Below, piece by piece: positions 23,804 to 31,607 of a DNA stretch of 49,845 nt. The notes under the pieces are model-generated. The model did no database searches. It worked only from the letters and a program-made list of their open reading frames with translations, and was not told where the DNA came from. The DNA is from Paludibacteraceae bacterium. Lineage in GTDB: Bacteria > Bacteroidota > Bacteroidia > Bacteroidales > Paludibacteraceae. Location: NCBI GenBank assembly GCA_017649925.1, contig JAGCFX010000003.1, positions 1 to 49,845 on the forward strand, in the 5' to 3' direction. How positions within the stretch are numbered: the stretch's first letter is position 1; each line of letters opens with the position of its first letter. Made by a program: the position numbers and the translations under genes.

Positions 23804-25669
23804 ATGGATAAAAATACATGGATCGGCTTTCTGATTATAGCCGCAATCATTATTGGTTTTACTTGGATTAGCCGCCCGTCGAAAGAAGAGTTGGCGGAGC
23901 GGCAACGTATTCAGGACTCGTTGCAATTGATAGCGAGCGAGACTATTGTTCAACAAGCGGAAGAGGAGGCAACCGTCGAGGAGCCTCAGACGCCCGCACA
24001 AACGACTTACGGTACGTTTGCAGAGGCTGCGCAAGGCGAAGAAAAGAACGTGACGTTGGAGAACGAGAAGATGCGACTGACGCTCTCTACACTCGGCGGG
24101 CGCATCGAACGCGCGGAGTTGAAGGACTATCACGCGTCAGGTGACACGATTAACCCGTTGTGCCTTTTCCGTGCCGATGAGTCATCGTTTGCACTCACAC
24201 TCATTACCGCCAACAACCGTATTCTGCAGACCTCCAATTTGTACTTCACGCCGGTGGCTTGTGAACAAGTCAACAAAGCTATTCTTCGTCTGCCGACCGC
24301 ATCGGAGGATGCTTGGTTGGATTTTGTGTATGAACTGAGCGACGATTATATGGTGCGCTTTTCCCTCGAGTCGCATAACATGCAGACCGAGTTGGCGCAG
24401 AACATCAATTCATTGGAATTGCAATGGCGTCAGTTGATACCTCAGCAAGAGCAGGGACGTAAGTTTGAGGAGCGCTATGCACGCCTGCAGTATATGCTGG
24501 TGGGTGGGGACATAGAAGAGTTGAGCGAGAGCAAGGATGATAGCGAGAAAGAGTCTGCGCGCGTGCGCTGGATTGGTTACAAAGACCAGTTTTTCTCCAC
24601 CGTTCTCATTGCCGACGATGCTTTCTCTTCAACAGAGTTCCGCTCAATGGTGCAAGGCAAGTACTCCGGCTATATCAAGGAATATGCCACGCATACTTCT
24701 GTGCCTTTTGATCTGACGGGAAAGACGCCGACCGGTTTCCGTTGGTATCTGGGACCAAACCATTACCACACGCTTAAGGCGTATGATGACGGTGTGGCGA
24801 AGGAGGACAGACTGCGTCTGAATAAACTTGTGCCGCTCGGTTGGAAAATCGTCAGTTGGATTAATACGGCACTTGTCATTCCGATGTTTGACTTGTTCAC
24901 CGGTTGGGGACTGCATATCGGTATTGTTATTCTGCTGATGACCATTGTTATCAAGCTCATCATTTTGCCGTTCGTGTTTGTATCTTATAAATCGAGCGCA
25001 AAGATGCGTGCGCTGAAGCCACAGATAGATGCCATCAATGAGAAGTTCCCGGCAGACAAGATGCAGGAACGCCAGCAGGCGACGATGCAGTTGTATCAAC
25101 AGGCGGGTGTCAATCCGATGAGCGGCTGTCTGCCGATGCTCTTCCAATTCCCCGTATTGATGGCTATGTTCTGGTTCTTGCCGACAGCTATAGAATTGCG
25201 CGGTAAGTCCTTGCTTTGGGCACCGGATTTGTCCACCTATGATGCGGTCTTCCATTGGAGTTACAATATTCCGCTGTTAGGCGATCACCTTTCGCTTTTC
25301 TGCCTCTTGATGACCATCTGTAACATCGGTTACACCTTCATCACTATGCAGTCGCAGGCGACCGACCCGAATATGAAGTTCATGAAGTACATGATGTACG
25401 CGATGCCTCTCATGTTCCTCTTTATCTTCAATGACTATGCAGCGGGTCTGAGTTACTACTATCTCGTTTCGCTATTCATCACTATCCTTCAGACGATGAT
25501 TTTCCGTTGGACGCTGGACGACAAGAAGATGTTAGCGGAGATGGAGGCTAATAAAAAGAAAAAAGCCGGCAAACCTAAGTCCGGCTTCATGCAACGTTTG
25601 GAGAATATGCAGCGTGAGCAGCAGCGTTTAGCTCGCGAGCAAGCCAAAGCGGCTGCTAAGCGTCGATAG
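23804..25669 (+). CDS. yidC: Membrane protein insertase YidC
   Basis: A 621-aa inner-membrane insertase. It has a first membrane helix (about 4-21), a large periplasmic beta-super-sandwich domain (about 60-340), then the conserved Oxa1-like core at about 365-590 with the hallmark MSGCLPMLFQFPVLMAMFWF and further helices. The C-terminus is very basic (KKKKAGKPK... QRLAREQAKAAAKRR), as expected for a ribosome-binding tail. Length is typical of Bacteroidota. Its last 42 bp overlap the convergent SGNH-like gene, and its Lys-rich codons contain that gene's terminator. Confidence 0.97.
   Translation: MDKNTWIGFLIIAAIIIGFTWISRPSKEELAERQRIQDSLQLIASETIVQQAEEEATVEEPQTPAQTTYGTFAEAAQGEEKNVTLENEKMRLTLSTLGGRIERAELKDYHASGDTINPLCLFRADESSFALTLITANNRILQTSNLYFTPVACEQVNKAILRLPTASEDAWLDFVYELSDDYMVRFSLESHNMQTELAQNINSLELQWRQLIPQQEQGRKFEERYARLQYMLVGGDIEELSESKDDSEKESARVRWIGYKDQFFSTVLIADDAFSSTEFRSMVQGKYSGYIKEYATHTSVPFDLTGKTPTGFRWYLGPNHYHTLKAYDDGVAKEDRLRLNKLVPLGWKIVSWINTALVIPMFDLFTGWGLHIGIVILLMTIVIKLIILPFVFVSYKSSAKMRALKPQIDAINEKFPADKMQERQQATMQLYQQAGVNPMSGCLPMLFQFPVLMAMFWFLPTAIELRGKSLLWAPDLSTYDAVFHWSYNIPLLGDHLSLFCLLMTICNIGYTFITMQSQATDPNMKFMKYMMYAMPLMFLFIFNDYAAGLSYYYLVSLFITILQTMIFRWTLDDKKMLAEMEANKKKKAGKPKSGFMQRLENMQREQQRLAREQAKAAAKRR
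25551..25587 (-). terminator. Terminator of the SGNH-like gene, inside yidC
   Basis: On the minus strand AAGCCGG (25587-25581) pairs with CCGGCTT (25569-25563) around an 11-nt loop, followed by a T-rich tract (TTTTCTTTTTAT). It is formed antisense to Lys/Gly codons of yidC and lies 41 bp after the stop at 25628. Confidence 0.72.
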
Positions 25670-26125
25670 TTCGTTGTCCACTATTGCCTGTCCCTCCGCG
25701 GACAGCGTGATGCCGTCTTGCTCAAGGAGTTGCTCGTAATGAGCACTCGCGAGCATTGGCGACGTGATATCGACAATATGCACACAATGTTGTGCGGCTA
25801 CGCGGAAGAGCGCGAGATTATACATTTCATGTATATTACGCAGGCGTTCCGTCTTGCCGCCCAACCAATAGAGGATGTTGCGGCGTTCTTGCATACTCAT
25901 GCCACGTGTGATATAGGCGAAATAGCGATTCTCGTCAATGATGGGCAAACTGACCAATACGGGTTCTTGCCCGCACGCACGCGCTTGCGCAATCTTATTA
26001 GTGTATAAGGCCTTATAAGCCACTAAATCCATTTGCGAGGCGTGATTACCACTCGGATTAGCAGCTATAGCGCGCCAATCGAATTGTAATCCGCTCTCAG
26101 GCTGAATAATAACTGTCTTGTCCAT
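25628..26125 (-). CDS. Truncated, probably inactive SGNH/GDSL-like protein
   Basis: A 165-aa protein resembling the C-terminal two thirds of a Bacteroidota SGNH/GDSL hydrolase: a DWRAIAANPSGNHASQMD stretch, PVLVSLPIIDENRYFAYI, HEMYNLALFRVA and the closing DGITLSAEGQAIVDN. In active family members the last block reads DGxHPN; here Thr replaces the catalytic His, and the N-terminal GDS nucleophile block is missing. No signal peptide is seen. It is probably a non-catalytic derivative or a decaying gene. It may be transcribed from the promoter at 26312-26343 through the 31-aa ORF. The SGNH assignment is from memory of the sequence pattern. Confidence 0.6.
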   Translation of the reverse strand: MDKTVIIQPESGLQFDWRAIAANPSGNHASQMDLVAYKALYTNKIAQARACGQEPVLVSLPIIDENRYFAYITRGMSMQERRNILYWLGGKTERLRNIHEMYNLALFRVAAQHCVHIVDITSPMLASAHYEQLLEQDGITLSAEGQAIVDNELSTLSSRFGLLAS

Positions 26126-26167
26126 AATGAATGTGGTTTAAAATGATTTGAAATAGTTTAATGTTGT

Positions 26168-26263
26168 TTAGAGGTTTATGACCAAGTAGGCAACCACTGC
26201 CGGTAATTGAAGACAATATAATGCAACCAAAAGGTCAAAACCAAGACGTTTTACAGTTTTCAT
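26168..26263 (-). CDS. Putative 31-aa membrane micropeptide
   Basis: ATG at 26263 to TAA at 26168 encodes 31 residues starting MKTVKRLGFDLLVALYCLQL and continuing PAVVAYLVINL. The N-terminus is basic, followed by one hydrophobic helix, the usual form of a single-pass small membrane protein. It starts 49 bp after the -7 box of the promoter at 26312-26343, and it is the first frame on that transcript. It is too short to be certain by sequence alone; no known family is recognised. Confidence 0.45.
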   Translation of the reverse strand: MKTVKRLGFDLLVALYCLQLPAVVAYLVINL

Positions 26264-26311
26264 ATCAAAAATAATTTAATGATTCAACAATGTTTTTGTC
26301 ATTTGACGGTG

Positions 26312-26343
26312 CAAAATTACTGCTTTTTGCGGAGCCCTGCAAC
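26312..26343 (-). promoter_or_regulatory. Promoter of the micropeptide/SGNH-like transcript
   Basis: Minus strand GTTG (26343-26340), 20 bp, TAATTTTG (26319-26312). The -33 box has one mismatch. It is divergent from the LytTR gene. Confidence 0.7.
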
Positions 26344-26367
26344 TAATTGTGATTAGGGACGAAAAAA

Positions 26368-26400
26368 GGTGACCAAAAGCATTAAAAAGATGACTAAAAT
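26368..26400 (+). promoter_or_regulatory. Candidate LytTR operator (two direct repeats)
   Basis: GGTGACCAAAAG (26368-26379) and GATGACTAAAAT (26389-26400) are direct repeats with a 21-bp period, ending 19 bp before the lytTR ATG. Pairs of ~9-12-bp direct repeats two helical turns apart are the usual target form of LytTR domains. Autoregulation is inferred. Confidence 0.5.
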
Positions 26401-26419
26401 CAAAATATAGGGATAAAAA

Positions 26420-27220
26420 ATGAATAATTCACATTTCGTCACATCCTCTCTGTTGACTATTCCGGCACTGCTTTTGCATGTGCTTGCAATGCCCGTTTTC
26501 TTCTTGGGCTTTATATTGGTTTATGAGAGTTCCTGGCAGATGGAATTCTTGAATGCCGGCTTAGGAGTCGTGTTCAATACGTTGATGCTGATGTGTATTT
26601 TGATTGGGGTATTATGCGCATCACGTATTCCTATGACCGCTACGCGGAAGCATCTGCATCTGGCTTGGTGGCAATATGGTTTGTGGTCACTTGCAGAACT
26701 GATCGTTTTCGCCTGCTTCGCCGCATTGTATATGGCGTTGGTGTACGGTGATTATGGCTATTTCCCTGCACTCGCGCAATGTATGCGTTTGGGATTTGCT
26801 ACATTGCTTTATCCCTATGTTGTTTTTGCCTTGTTAATGGCAGTCGTCCGTCCTGATAATCAGGGTGCCACAGAAGAGAATTTAGTGCGTTTTGCGGATT
26901 CCACGGGACGGCTCAAACTGGTCATCGCGTATGACGTTATTTTGTATGTGGAGGCGCAAGAGAACTATGTCTCTATCCATTATCTGGAGGGAGAGCAACC
27001 GAAGGAGTATTCTTTGCGTCAGTCGATGCGAGGCATTGAGGAGTTGATGGAACGGCATGGTATTGTGCGTTGCCAGCGTTCGTATTTCGTCAATCCGCGT
27101 CATGTGAAGGTACTCCGTCGTGACAAAGAGGGTATAATACAAGCCGAACTTGATGTTCAGTCCATCAAGTCCGTACCTGTTTCTCCAAAATACTACGAAG
27201 CTTTAAGCCAATTACTGTAA
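26420..27220 (+). CDS. Membrane-anchored LytTR transcription regulator
   Basis: A 266-aa protein with four predicted membrane helices in the first ~140 residues (about 12-36, 45-66, 84-108, 118-140) and a C-terminal LytTR DNA-binding domain (about 165-262). The LytTR landmarks are visible: DVILYVEAQENYVSIHY, SLRQSMRGIEELM, GIVRCQRSYFVNPRHV and VPVSPKYYEAL. No receiver domain is present, so it belongs to the membrane-bound LytTR type rather than to response regulators. No standard promoter was found; two direct repeats lie just upstream. It is divergent from a small membrane peptide. Its stop overlaps the convergent rlmN by nine bases. Confidence 0.88.
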   Translation: MNNSHFVTSSLLTIPALLLHVLAMPVFFLGFILVYESSWQMEFLNAGLGVVFNTLMLMCILIGVLCASRIPMTATRKHLHLAWWQYGLWSLAELIVFACFAALYMALVYGDYGYFPALAQCMRLGFATLLYPYVVFALLMAVVRPDNQGATEENLVRFADSTGRLKLVIAYDVILYVEAQENYVSIHYLEGEQPKEYSLRQSMRGIEELMERHGIVRCQRSYFVNPRHVKVLRRDKEGIIQAELDVQSIKSVPVSPKYYEALSQLL

Positions 27221-28219
27221 AGAATTGACGAGCATACCGCAGGCGGCAAGGATATCTTCTCCTCGTGATCGACGGATGGTGGCCGTTAGACCGTGTTCGG
27301 TCAAATAATCCCGTAGCCACTCCATAGATTGTTCATCGGAAGACGGGAAGTCTTTATCAACCCCTTCATGGAAACGAATGAGGTTGATTCGGCAATTGAG
27401 TCCCTTCAGTAATCGCAGTAATTCCTTGGCATAACGAGGAGTGTCATTCACGCCTGCCCAACATATATACTCGAAGCTGACGCGGCGTTGATGCGACCAA
27501 TCATATTGTTTGATGAGTGCGACCACATCGGTAATCGACATCAGTTTTTCGGCTGGCATAATCTCTTTGCGTTCCATAGGGATGGGATTATGCATGGACA
27601 CCGCCAAATGGCATTCACTCTCATCAAGGAAACGTTTCATTGCAGGAATACCGACAGTTGAAACCGTGATGCGTTTCGGCGACCATGCGCAGCCATAGTT
27701 TGCCGTCATGATTTCCAATGCCCGCAATACATTATCAAGATTATCCATCGGTTCACCTTCGCCCATAAAGACAAGATTGGTCAAATCGTCAAAATAAAAG
27801 ATCTGATTGAGAATCTCTGCGGCAGAGAGATTCCCGTGAAAACCGAGTGTGCCGGTCATACAAAACTTACAGCCCATCTTGCAACCTGCTTGTGTAGAGA
27901 CGCATAGAGTCATTCTATCATCTTCCGGTATATAAACGGATTCGATGAACTGCGTCCCTTTGTTGCCTTGCACCTCAAACAGGTACTTGCGTGTCCCGTC
28001 CGCACTTATTGCTTCTTTAATAGGATTGTGGCGACCGATAGAGTAGGAGGCTTTGAGCGCTTCGCGACCTTTGAGGCTGATGTTCGTCATTGCGTCAAAG
28101 TCGGTCGCGCGGCGCACATATAGCCACTCTGCCAGTTGTTTACCGGCGAACTTCGGCAAGCCGACGTTTAATGCGACTTCCTGTAGTTCAGTTAATGTCT
28201 TGCCGAGAAGAACTTCCAT
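27212..28219 (-). CDS. rlmN: 23S rRNA (adenine-C2)-methyltransferase RlmN
   Basis: A 335-aa radical-SAM enzyme that methylates A2503 of 23S rRNA and A37 of some tRNAs. The cluster motif CKMGCKFC (CxxxCxxC) is near residue 113; GEGEPMDN and the SAM-binding VSTVGI segment follow; the methyl-carrying Cys is in DILAACGML near the C-terminus. The N-terminal helical domain (about 1-75) is complete. It is last in the long (-) run from fumarase, its ATG sharing a base with the mscS stop (TAATG). Confidence 0.96.
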   Translation of the reverse strand: MEVLLGKTLTELQEVALNVGLPKFAGKQLAEWLYVRRATDFDAMTNISLKGREALKASYSIGRHNPIKEAISADGTRKYLFEVQGNKGTQFIESVYIPEDDRMTLCVSTQAGCKMGCKFCMTGTLGFHGNLSAAEILNQIFYFDDLTNLVFMGEGEPMDNLDNVLRALEIMTANYGCAWSPKRITVSTVGIPAMKRFLDESECHLAVSMHNPIPMERKEIMPAEKLMSITDVVALIKQYDWSHQRRVSFEYICWAGVNDTPRYAKELLRLLKGLNCRINLIRFHEGVDKDFPSSDEQSMEWLRDYLTEHGLTATIRRSRGEDILAACGMLVNSLQ

Positions 28220-29217
28220 TAGTCCTTAACCAACTCGATATGCGGATAAGCAAAGGTAAATCCTTGCGGCGGAAGTTCTGTATAGAAGCGTTCTTGGAGC
28301 GCAAAGAATACATCCCAATAGTCCGTCGTACGAACCCAAGCGCGCACCACAAATGTAATGTCGCTGGAGTTCAGTTGTTTAAGTGCTACAAAAGGAGCCG
28401 GTATCGCGTCAAGTTGGTAATTCACCGTAGCCAATTGATAATTGGTTACATGCAATTCCTTGTATAGCTTCTTCATGTCTGTATCGGCTTGTAACACCCG
28501 TTTGTCGCTATTGAGAATAGCCAAGATGGCCTCTTTGCAAGCAGAGGCATCAACGCCATAAGATACACTGACGAGCCATTCCACGCGGCGTAGCGGACGA
28601 CCGCTATAGTTGTTTATTGTTCCGTTGGATAAGGCACCATTCGGTAGTATGACCACACGATTATCAGGTGTGAGGATCTTTGTAGCAGTGATATTTACTT
28701 CCATCACTCTTCCCGTATGTCCCTGTGCTTCAATGAAATCTCCGGCTTTGAAGGGTTTGAAAGCCAGTAACATCAGTCCTCCGGCGAAGTTCTGCACGGT
28801 TCCTGAGAGTGCCATACCAATGGCCATACCTCCGGCAGCGAGCAGGGCTGCAAGCGAAGTGGTGTTCACGCCCAGTGTGCTAACCGTGACAACAACCAAT
28901 AAGACGGTGAGCGTGATGGAAACGAAGGATGTGACGAACGAGGCCAGTGTTCGTTCGGTCTTGCGACGCTCGAACATTCGCTTCAAACCTTTCTTCACCA
29001 GTCCGATGAGCCAAATGCCGACAATATAAATGAGCAGCGCGCCCAGCACTTTGATACCGAACTGCAGCATGGTATCACCTACTTGTTGCCAAAAGCCGTT
29101 AGGGTCAGTTTTTGCATATTCAATCATCTGTCTCGCACCTTCGCGAACAGAGTCGGGAGGCAGAATGTTTTTCTCTACCTCTGCCGTGGCTGCAGCAATG
29201 TCTTGAAGCAAAATCAT
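28219..29217 (-). CDS. MscS family mechanosensitive channel
   Basis: A 332-aa small-conductance mechanosensitive channel that protects against hypo-osmotic shock. Three membrane helices lie at about 45-75, 90-110 and 120-150. The pore helix is Gly/Ala-rich (AALLAAGGMAIGMALSGTVQNFAGG), followed by the beta domain (FIEAQGHTGRVMEVNITATKI; PNGALSNGTINNYS) and the alpha/beta cytoplasmic domain with VSYGVDASACKEAI. Length is close to E. coli MscS plus an N-terminal extension. It is co-transcribed with DUF4293 (2-bp gap) and rlmN (1-base overlap). Confidence 0.95.
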   Translation of the reverse strand: MILLQDIAAATAEVEKNILPPDSVREGARQMIEYAKTDPNGFWQQVGDTMLQFGIKVLGALLIYIVGIWLIGLVKKGLKRMFERRKTERTLASFVTSFVSITLTVLLVVVTVSTLGVNTTSLAALLAAGGMAIGMALSGTVQNFAGGLMLLAFKPFKAGDFIEAQGHTGRVMEVNITATKILTPDNRVVILPNGALSNGTINNYSGRPLRRVEWLVSVSYGVDASACKEAILAILNSDKRVLQADTDMKKLYKELHVTNYQLATVNYQLDAIPAPFVALKQLNSSDITFVVRAWVRTTDYWDVFFALQERFYTELPPQGFTFAYPHIELVKD

Positions 29218-29219
29218 AG

Positions 29220-29669
29220 TTATCGAATTCTATCAGCTGCACGAACGAGTGCTTCATCTTTGAGGATTCGCCGCGTAGCCATGAGGGTTAATACAAAACA
29301 TACCAGTGGAAACGAGGCCCACGGAAGAATGTGCCAATCCACTTCCAACGCCAATTTGGCCTGCCAAATATAAATAGCCAGTACACCGTAATATCCCAAG
29401 CAGAGCATGGCGAGGAAGATATTCAGGCGGGCTTGCAATATCCGTTTCTTATAAAGGAAGATATCCACGAGCGCCAAGAGAGGTATCAGAGCTGTAGTGA
29501 CTAACAATCCCCATAAGCCTTGGAGTGGCACACCGCCTAATGCACTGAGTTCATAAACCTGCAGATCTGTCCCTTCCGGTGACACCAGTTGTACGACAGG
29601 TAACCACACAAGGGCTATTCCCAACGCCACGATGAGCAATAAATAGATTGTTTGAATACGTTGTATCAT
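29220..29669 (-). CDS. DUF4293 family membrane protein
   Basis: A 149-aa protein beginning MIQRIQTIYLLLIVALGIAL, the signature of DUF4293, a Bacteroidota family of small four-helix inner-membrane proteins. Helices are at about 8-25, 48-70, 77-98 and 105-128, followed by a basic tail (ATRRILKDEALVRAADRIR). The function is unknown. The start overlaps the acyltransferase stop by four bases. Its steady position beside core envelope genes suggests a housekeeping role. Confidence 0.9.
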   Translation of the reverse strand: MIQRIQTIYLLLIVALGIALVWLPVVQLVSPEGTDLQVYELSALGGVPLQGLWGLLVTTALIPLLALVDIFLYKKRILQARLNIFLAMLCLGYYGVLAIYIWQAKLALEVDWHILPWASFPLVCFVLTLMATRRILKDEALVRAADRIR

Positions 29670-30181
29670 AATTGTGCCTCTTCTAGACTATTTACTTTAT
29701 CGCCGTGTTTATTTACCCATCCGATTTGTCGGGCAGGGTTGCCGACCATAAGTGCGTATGCCGGCACATCTTTTGTAACTACCGAACCTGCGCCAATCAT
29801 ACAATACTCTCCTAACTCGTGTCCGCAGACAATCGTCGCGTTTGCGCCCACCGTTACACCTCGCCGCAAAATAGTCTCTCGGTATTCATCTTTACGGCAT
29901 ACTGCAGCGCGAGGGTTGATGACATTGGTGAATACCATGCTCGGGCCGAGGAATACATCGTCCTCGCAACGCACACCGGTATAGACGGACACATTGTTTT
30001 GTATCTTGCAATTTCGTCCGAGCACCACATCGGGAGAAATCACTACGTTCTGACCGATGTTACAATTCTCGCCAATCGTACAACCGGACATGATGTGGCT
30101 GAAATGCCAAATCTTTGTCCCCTTGCCTATTTGGCTGCCCTCATCGACATATGACGACTCATGTACAAAAAACTCTGCCAT
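29666..30181 (-). CDS. Left-handed beta-helix acyltransferase (WbpD/WlbB-like)
   Basis: A 171-aa hexapeptide-repeat acetyltransferase. Isoleucine-rich hexads (IGKGTKIWHFSHIMSGCTIG; ENCNIGQNVVIS; GRNCKIQNNVSVYTGVRCED) form a left-handed beta helix. The loop with RKDEYRETILRRGVTVGANATIVCGHELGE matches the WbpD/WlbB and WxcM-N type N-acetyltransferases that act on UDP-amino sugars for surface polysaccharide. Expected active-site His residues are present (HFSH). It lies between rseP and DUF4293 rather than in a polysaccharide locus, so its sugar target cannot be told. Confidence 0.88.
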   Translation of the reverse strand: MAEFFVHESSYVDEGSQIGKGTKIWHFSHIMSGCTIGENCNIGQNVVISPDVVLGRNCKIQNNVSVYTGVRCEDDVFLGPSMVFTNVINPRAAVCRKDEYRETILRRGVTVGANATIVCGHELGEYCMIGAGSVVTKDVPAYALMVGNPARQIGWVNKHGDKVNSLEEAQL

Positions 30182-30182
30182 A

Positions 30183-31607
30183 TTAGAAGAATATTTTCAG
30201 TATATCATTTCCGTTTGCAAGGATAAGCAGGGCTATCAGAATCCAGAAGCCTACCTCATTGGCTTTCTCAAGGAACTTATCACTGGGTTTACGGCGCGTA
30301 ATCATCTCAACAAGCAAGAATAATATATATCCACCGTCCAAAGCAGGGATAGGCAGGAAGTTCATAAAGGCTAAAATGACACTGAGGAAAGCTGTCATAT
30401 GCCAGAATGCGTACCAACTCCAAAAAGCAGGGAACATACTGCCGATGGCTCCGAAACCGCCGAGTGATTGAGCACCCTCTTTGGTAAAGACTAAACGGAA
30501 CTGTTTAACATACATAGCGAGAATATTCCATCCGTATTGAATGCCCGCGGGTATTGACTGCCAGAAATTATAATCCGTGTGCTCAATCTTAAAGTCAATT
30601 TTTGGAACGATGCCTAACATACATTGGTCGCCAATGAAGGCACGCGTGGTTTGTAACTCGCCGTTACGCACAAAATCCACGGTAACGGAGTCGCAAGGAT
30701 GGCGCTGTAACTCTTCCGTCAACATGATGTTACATGGCGTAGCTACACCATTAATAGCCACGATACTATCGCCTTTATCAATACCTGCGAAATACGCGGC
30801 GTTGTCGGGTAGTACTGAATCCACTACGAAAGGAATCCATTCTGCGACAAGCACAAAGTTGCGTTTGCGGTAGTTCTTGTCTGCGCGGTGTTTCTCACGC
30901 TCTGCTTTCGCAAATTCGTTCTGTTGCGCGAGGTAACGCTCGCCGAGGTCCTCGCTCATCGTTAGCGCAATGGTATCTGTACCGCGAAGTACTACCACAT
31001 CACGTTTGCCTTCGATGATAATCGCTTGTACAGCATCGCTCAGCACTTCTGGTTCTTCGCCGTTGACAGTCAGTATCTTATCCTGTTGTTGGAAACCTTC
31101 GTCCAACATGATCTGCGAGTAATAAAGTCCGGTATCGATATTACGTAGCGGTAAGGTGTCTTGTCCCCAATGCCATAGCAGAAGGGTAAAGATGATGAGT
31201 GCGCCGATGAAGTTTACAAGTATGCCACCGAGAATGATCAACATGCGTTGCCATGCCGGCTTGGAGCGGAATTCCCATTCTTGCGGCTCTGTCGTCAGAT
31301 CATCCGTCGAATGAGTCTCATCTACCATTCCTGCGATAGCACAGTAACCGCCGAAAGGCAACCATCCGATGCCCCATTCGGTGTTCTCCGGATGTTTGGA
31401 CCATTCCTCATCGTCATTCTTGGCTAAGAACTTTACATGCCATTTGTTGTCGAATTTCTTGAACCGTACAAGGCTTATCCACGGGTTGAAGAACAGATAG
31501 AACTTCTCTACGCGAACATGGAAAATTTTCGCGAAGGTGAAGTGGCCCAACTCGTGAATCAAGACTAAAAAACTAAGGGCTAGTATTAACTGAATTGCTT
31601 GAATCAT
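30183..31607 (-). CDS. rseP: Site-2 protease RseP-like zinc metalloprotease
   Basis: A 474-aa intramembrane protease (M50) that cleaves transmembrane substrates such as anti-sigma factors. HELGH in the first helix (about residues 18-22) binds zinc. The second signature, NFLPIPALDGG near residue 410, supplies the Asp ligand. Two PDZ-like segments lie between (around KILTVNGEEP and IVAINGVATP). A cytoplasmic insert (about 30-75, KKFDNKWHVKFLAKNDDEEW) is typical of Bacteroidota. It overlaps dxr by four bases, an arrangement common in the phylum. Confidence 0.95.
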   Translation of the reverse strand: MIQAIQLILALSFLVLIHELGHFTFAKIFHVRVEKFYLFFNPWISLVRFKKFDNKWHVKFLAKNDDEEWSKHPENTEWGIGWLPFGGYCAIAGMVDETHSTDDLTTEPQEWEFRSKPAWQRMLIILGGILVNFIGALIIFTLLLWHWGQDTLPLRNIDTGLYYSQIMLDEGFQQQDKILTVNGEEPEVLSDAVQAIIIEGKRDVVVLRGTDTIALTMSEDLGERYLAQQNEFAKAEREKHRADKNYRKRNFVLVAEWIPFVVDSVLPDNAAYFAGIDKGDSIVAINGVATPCNIMLTEELQRHPCDSVTVDFVRNGELQTTRAFIGDQCMLGIVPKIDFKIEHTDYNFWQSIPAGIQYGWNILAMYVKQFRLVFTKEGAQSLGGFGAIGSMFPAFWSWYAFWHMTAFLSVILAFMNFLPIPALDGGYILFLLVEMITRRKPSDKFLEKANEVGFWILIALLILANGNDILKIFF

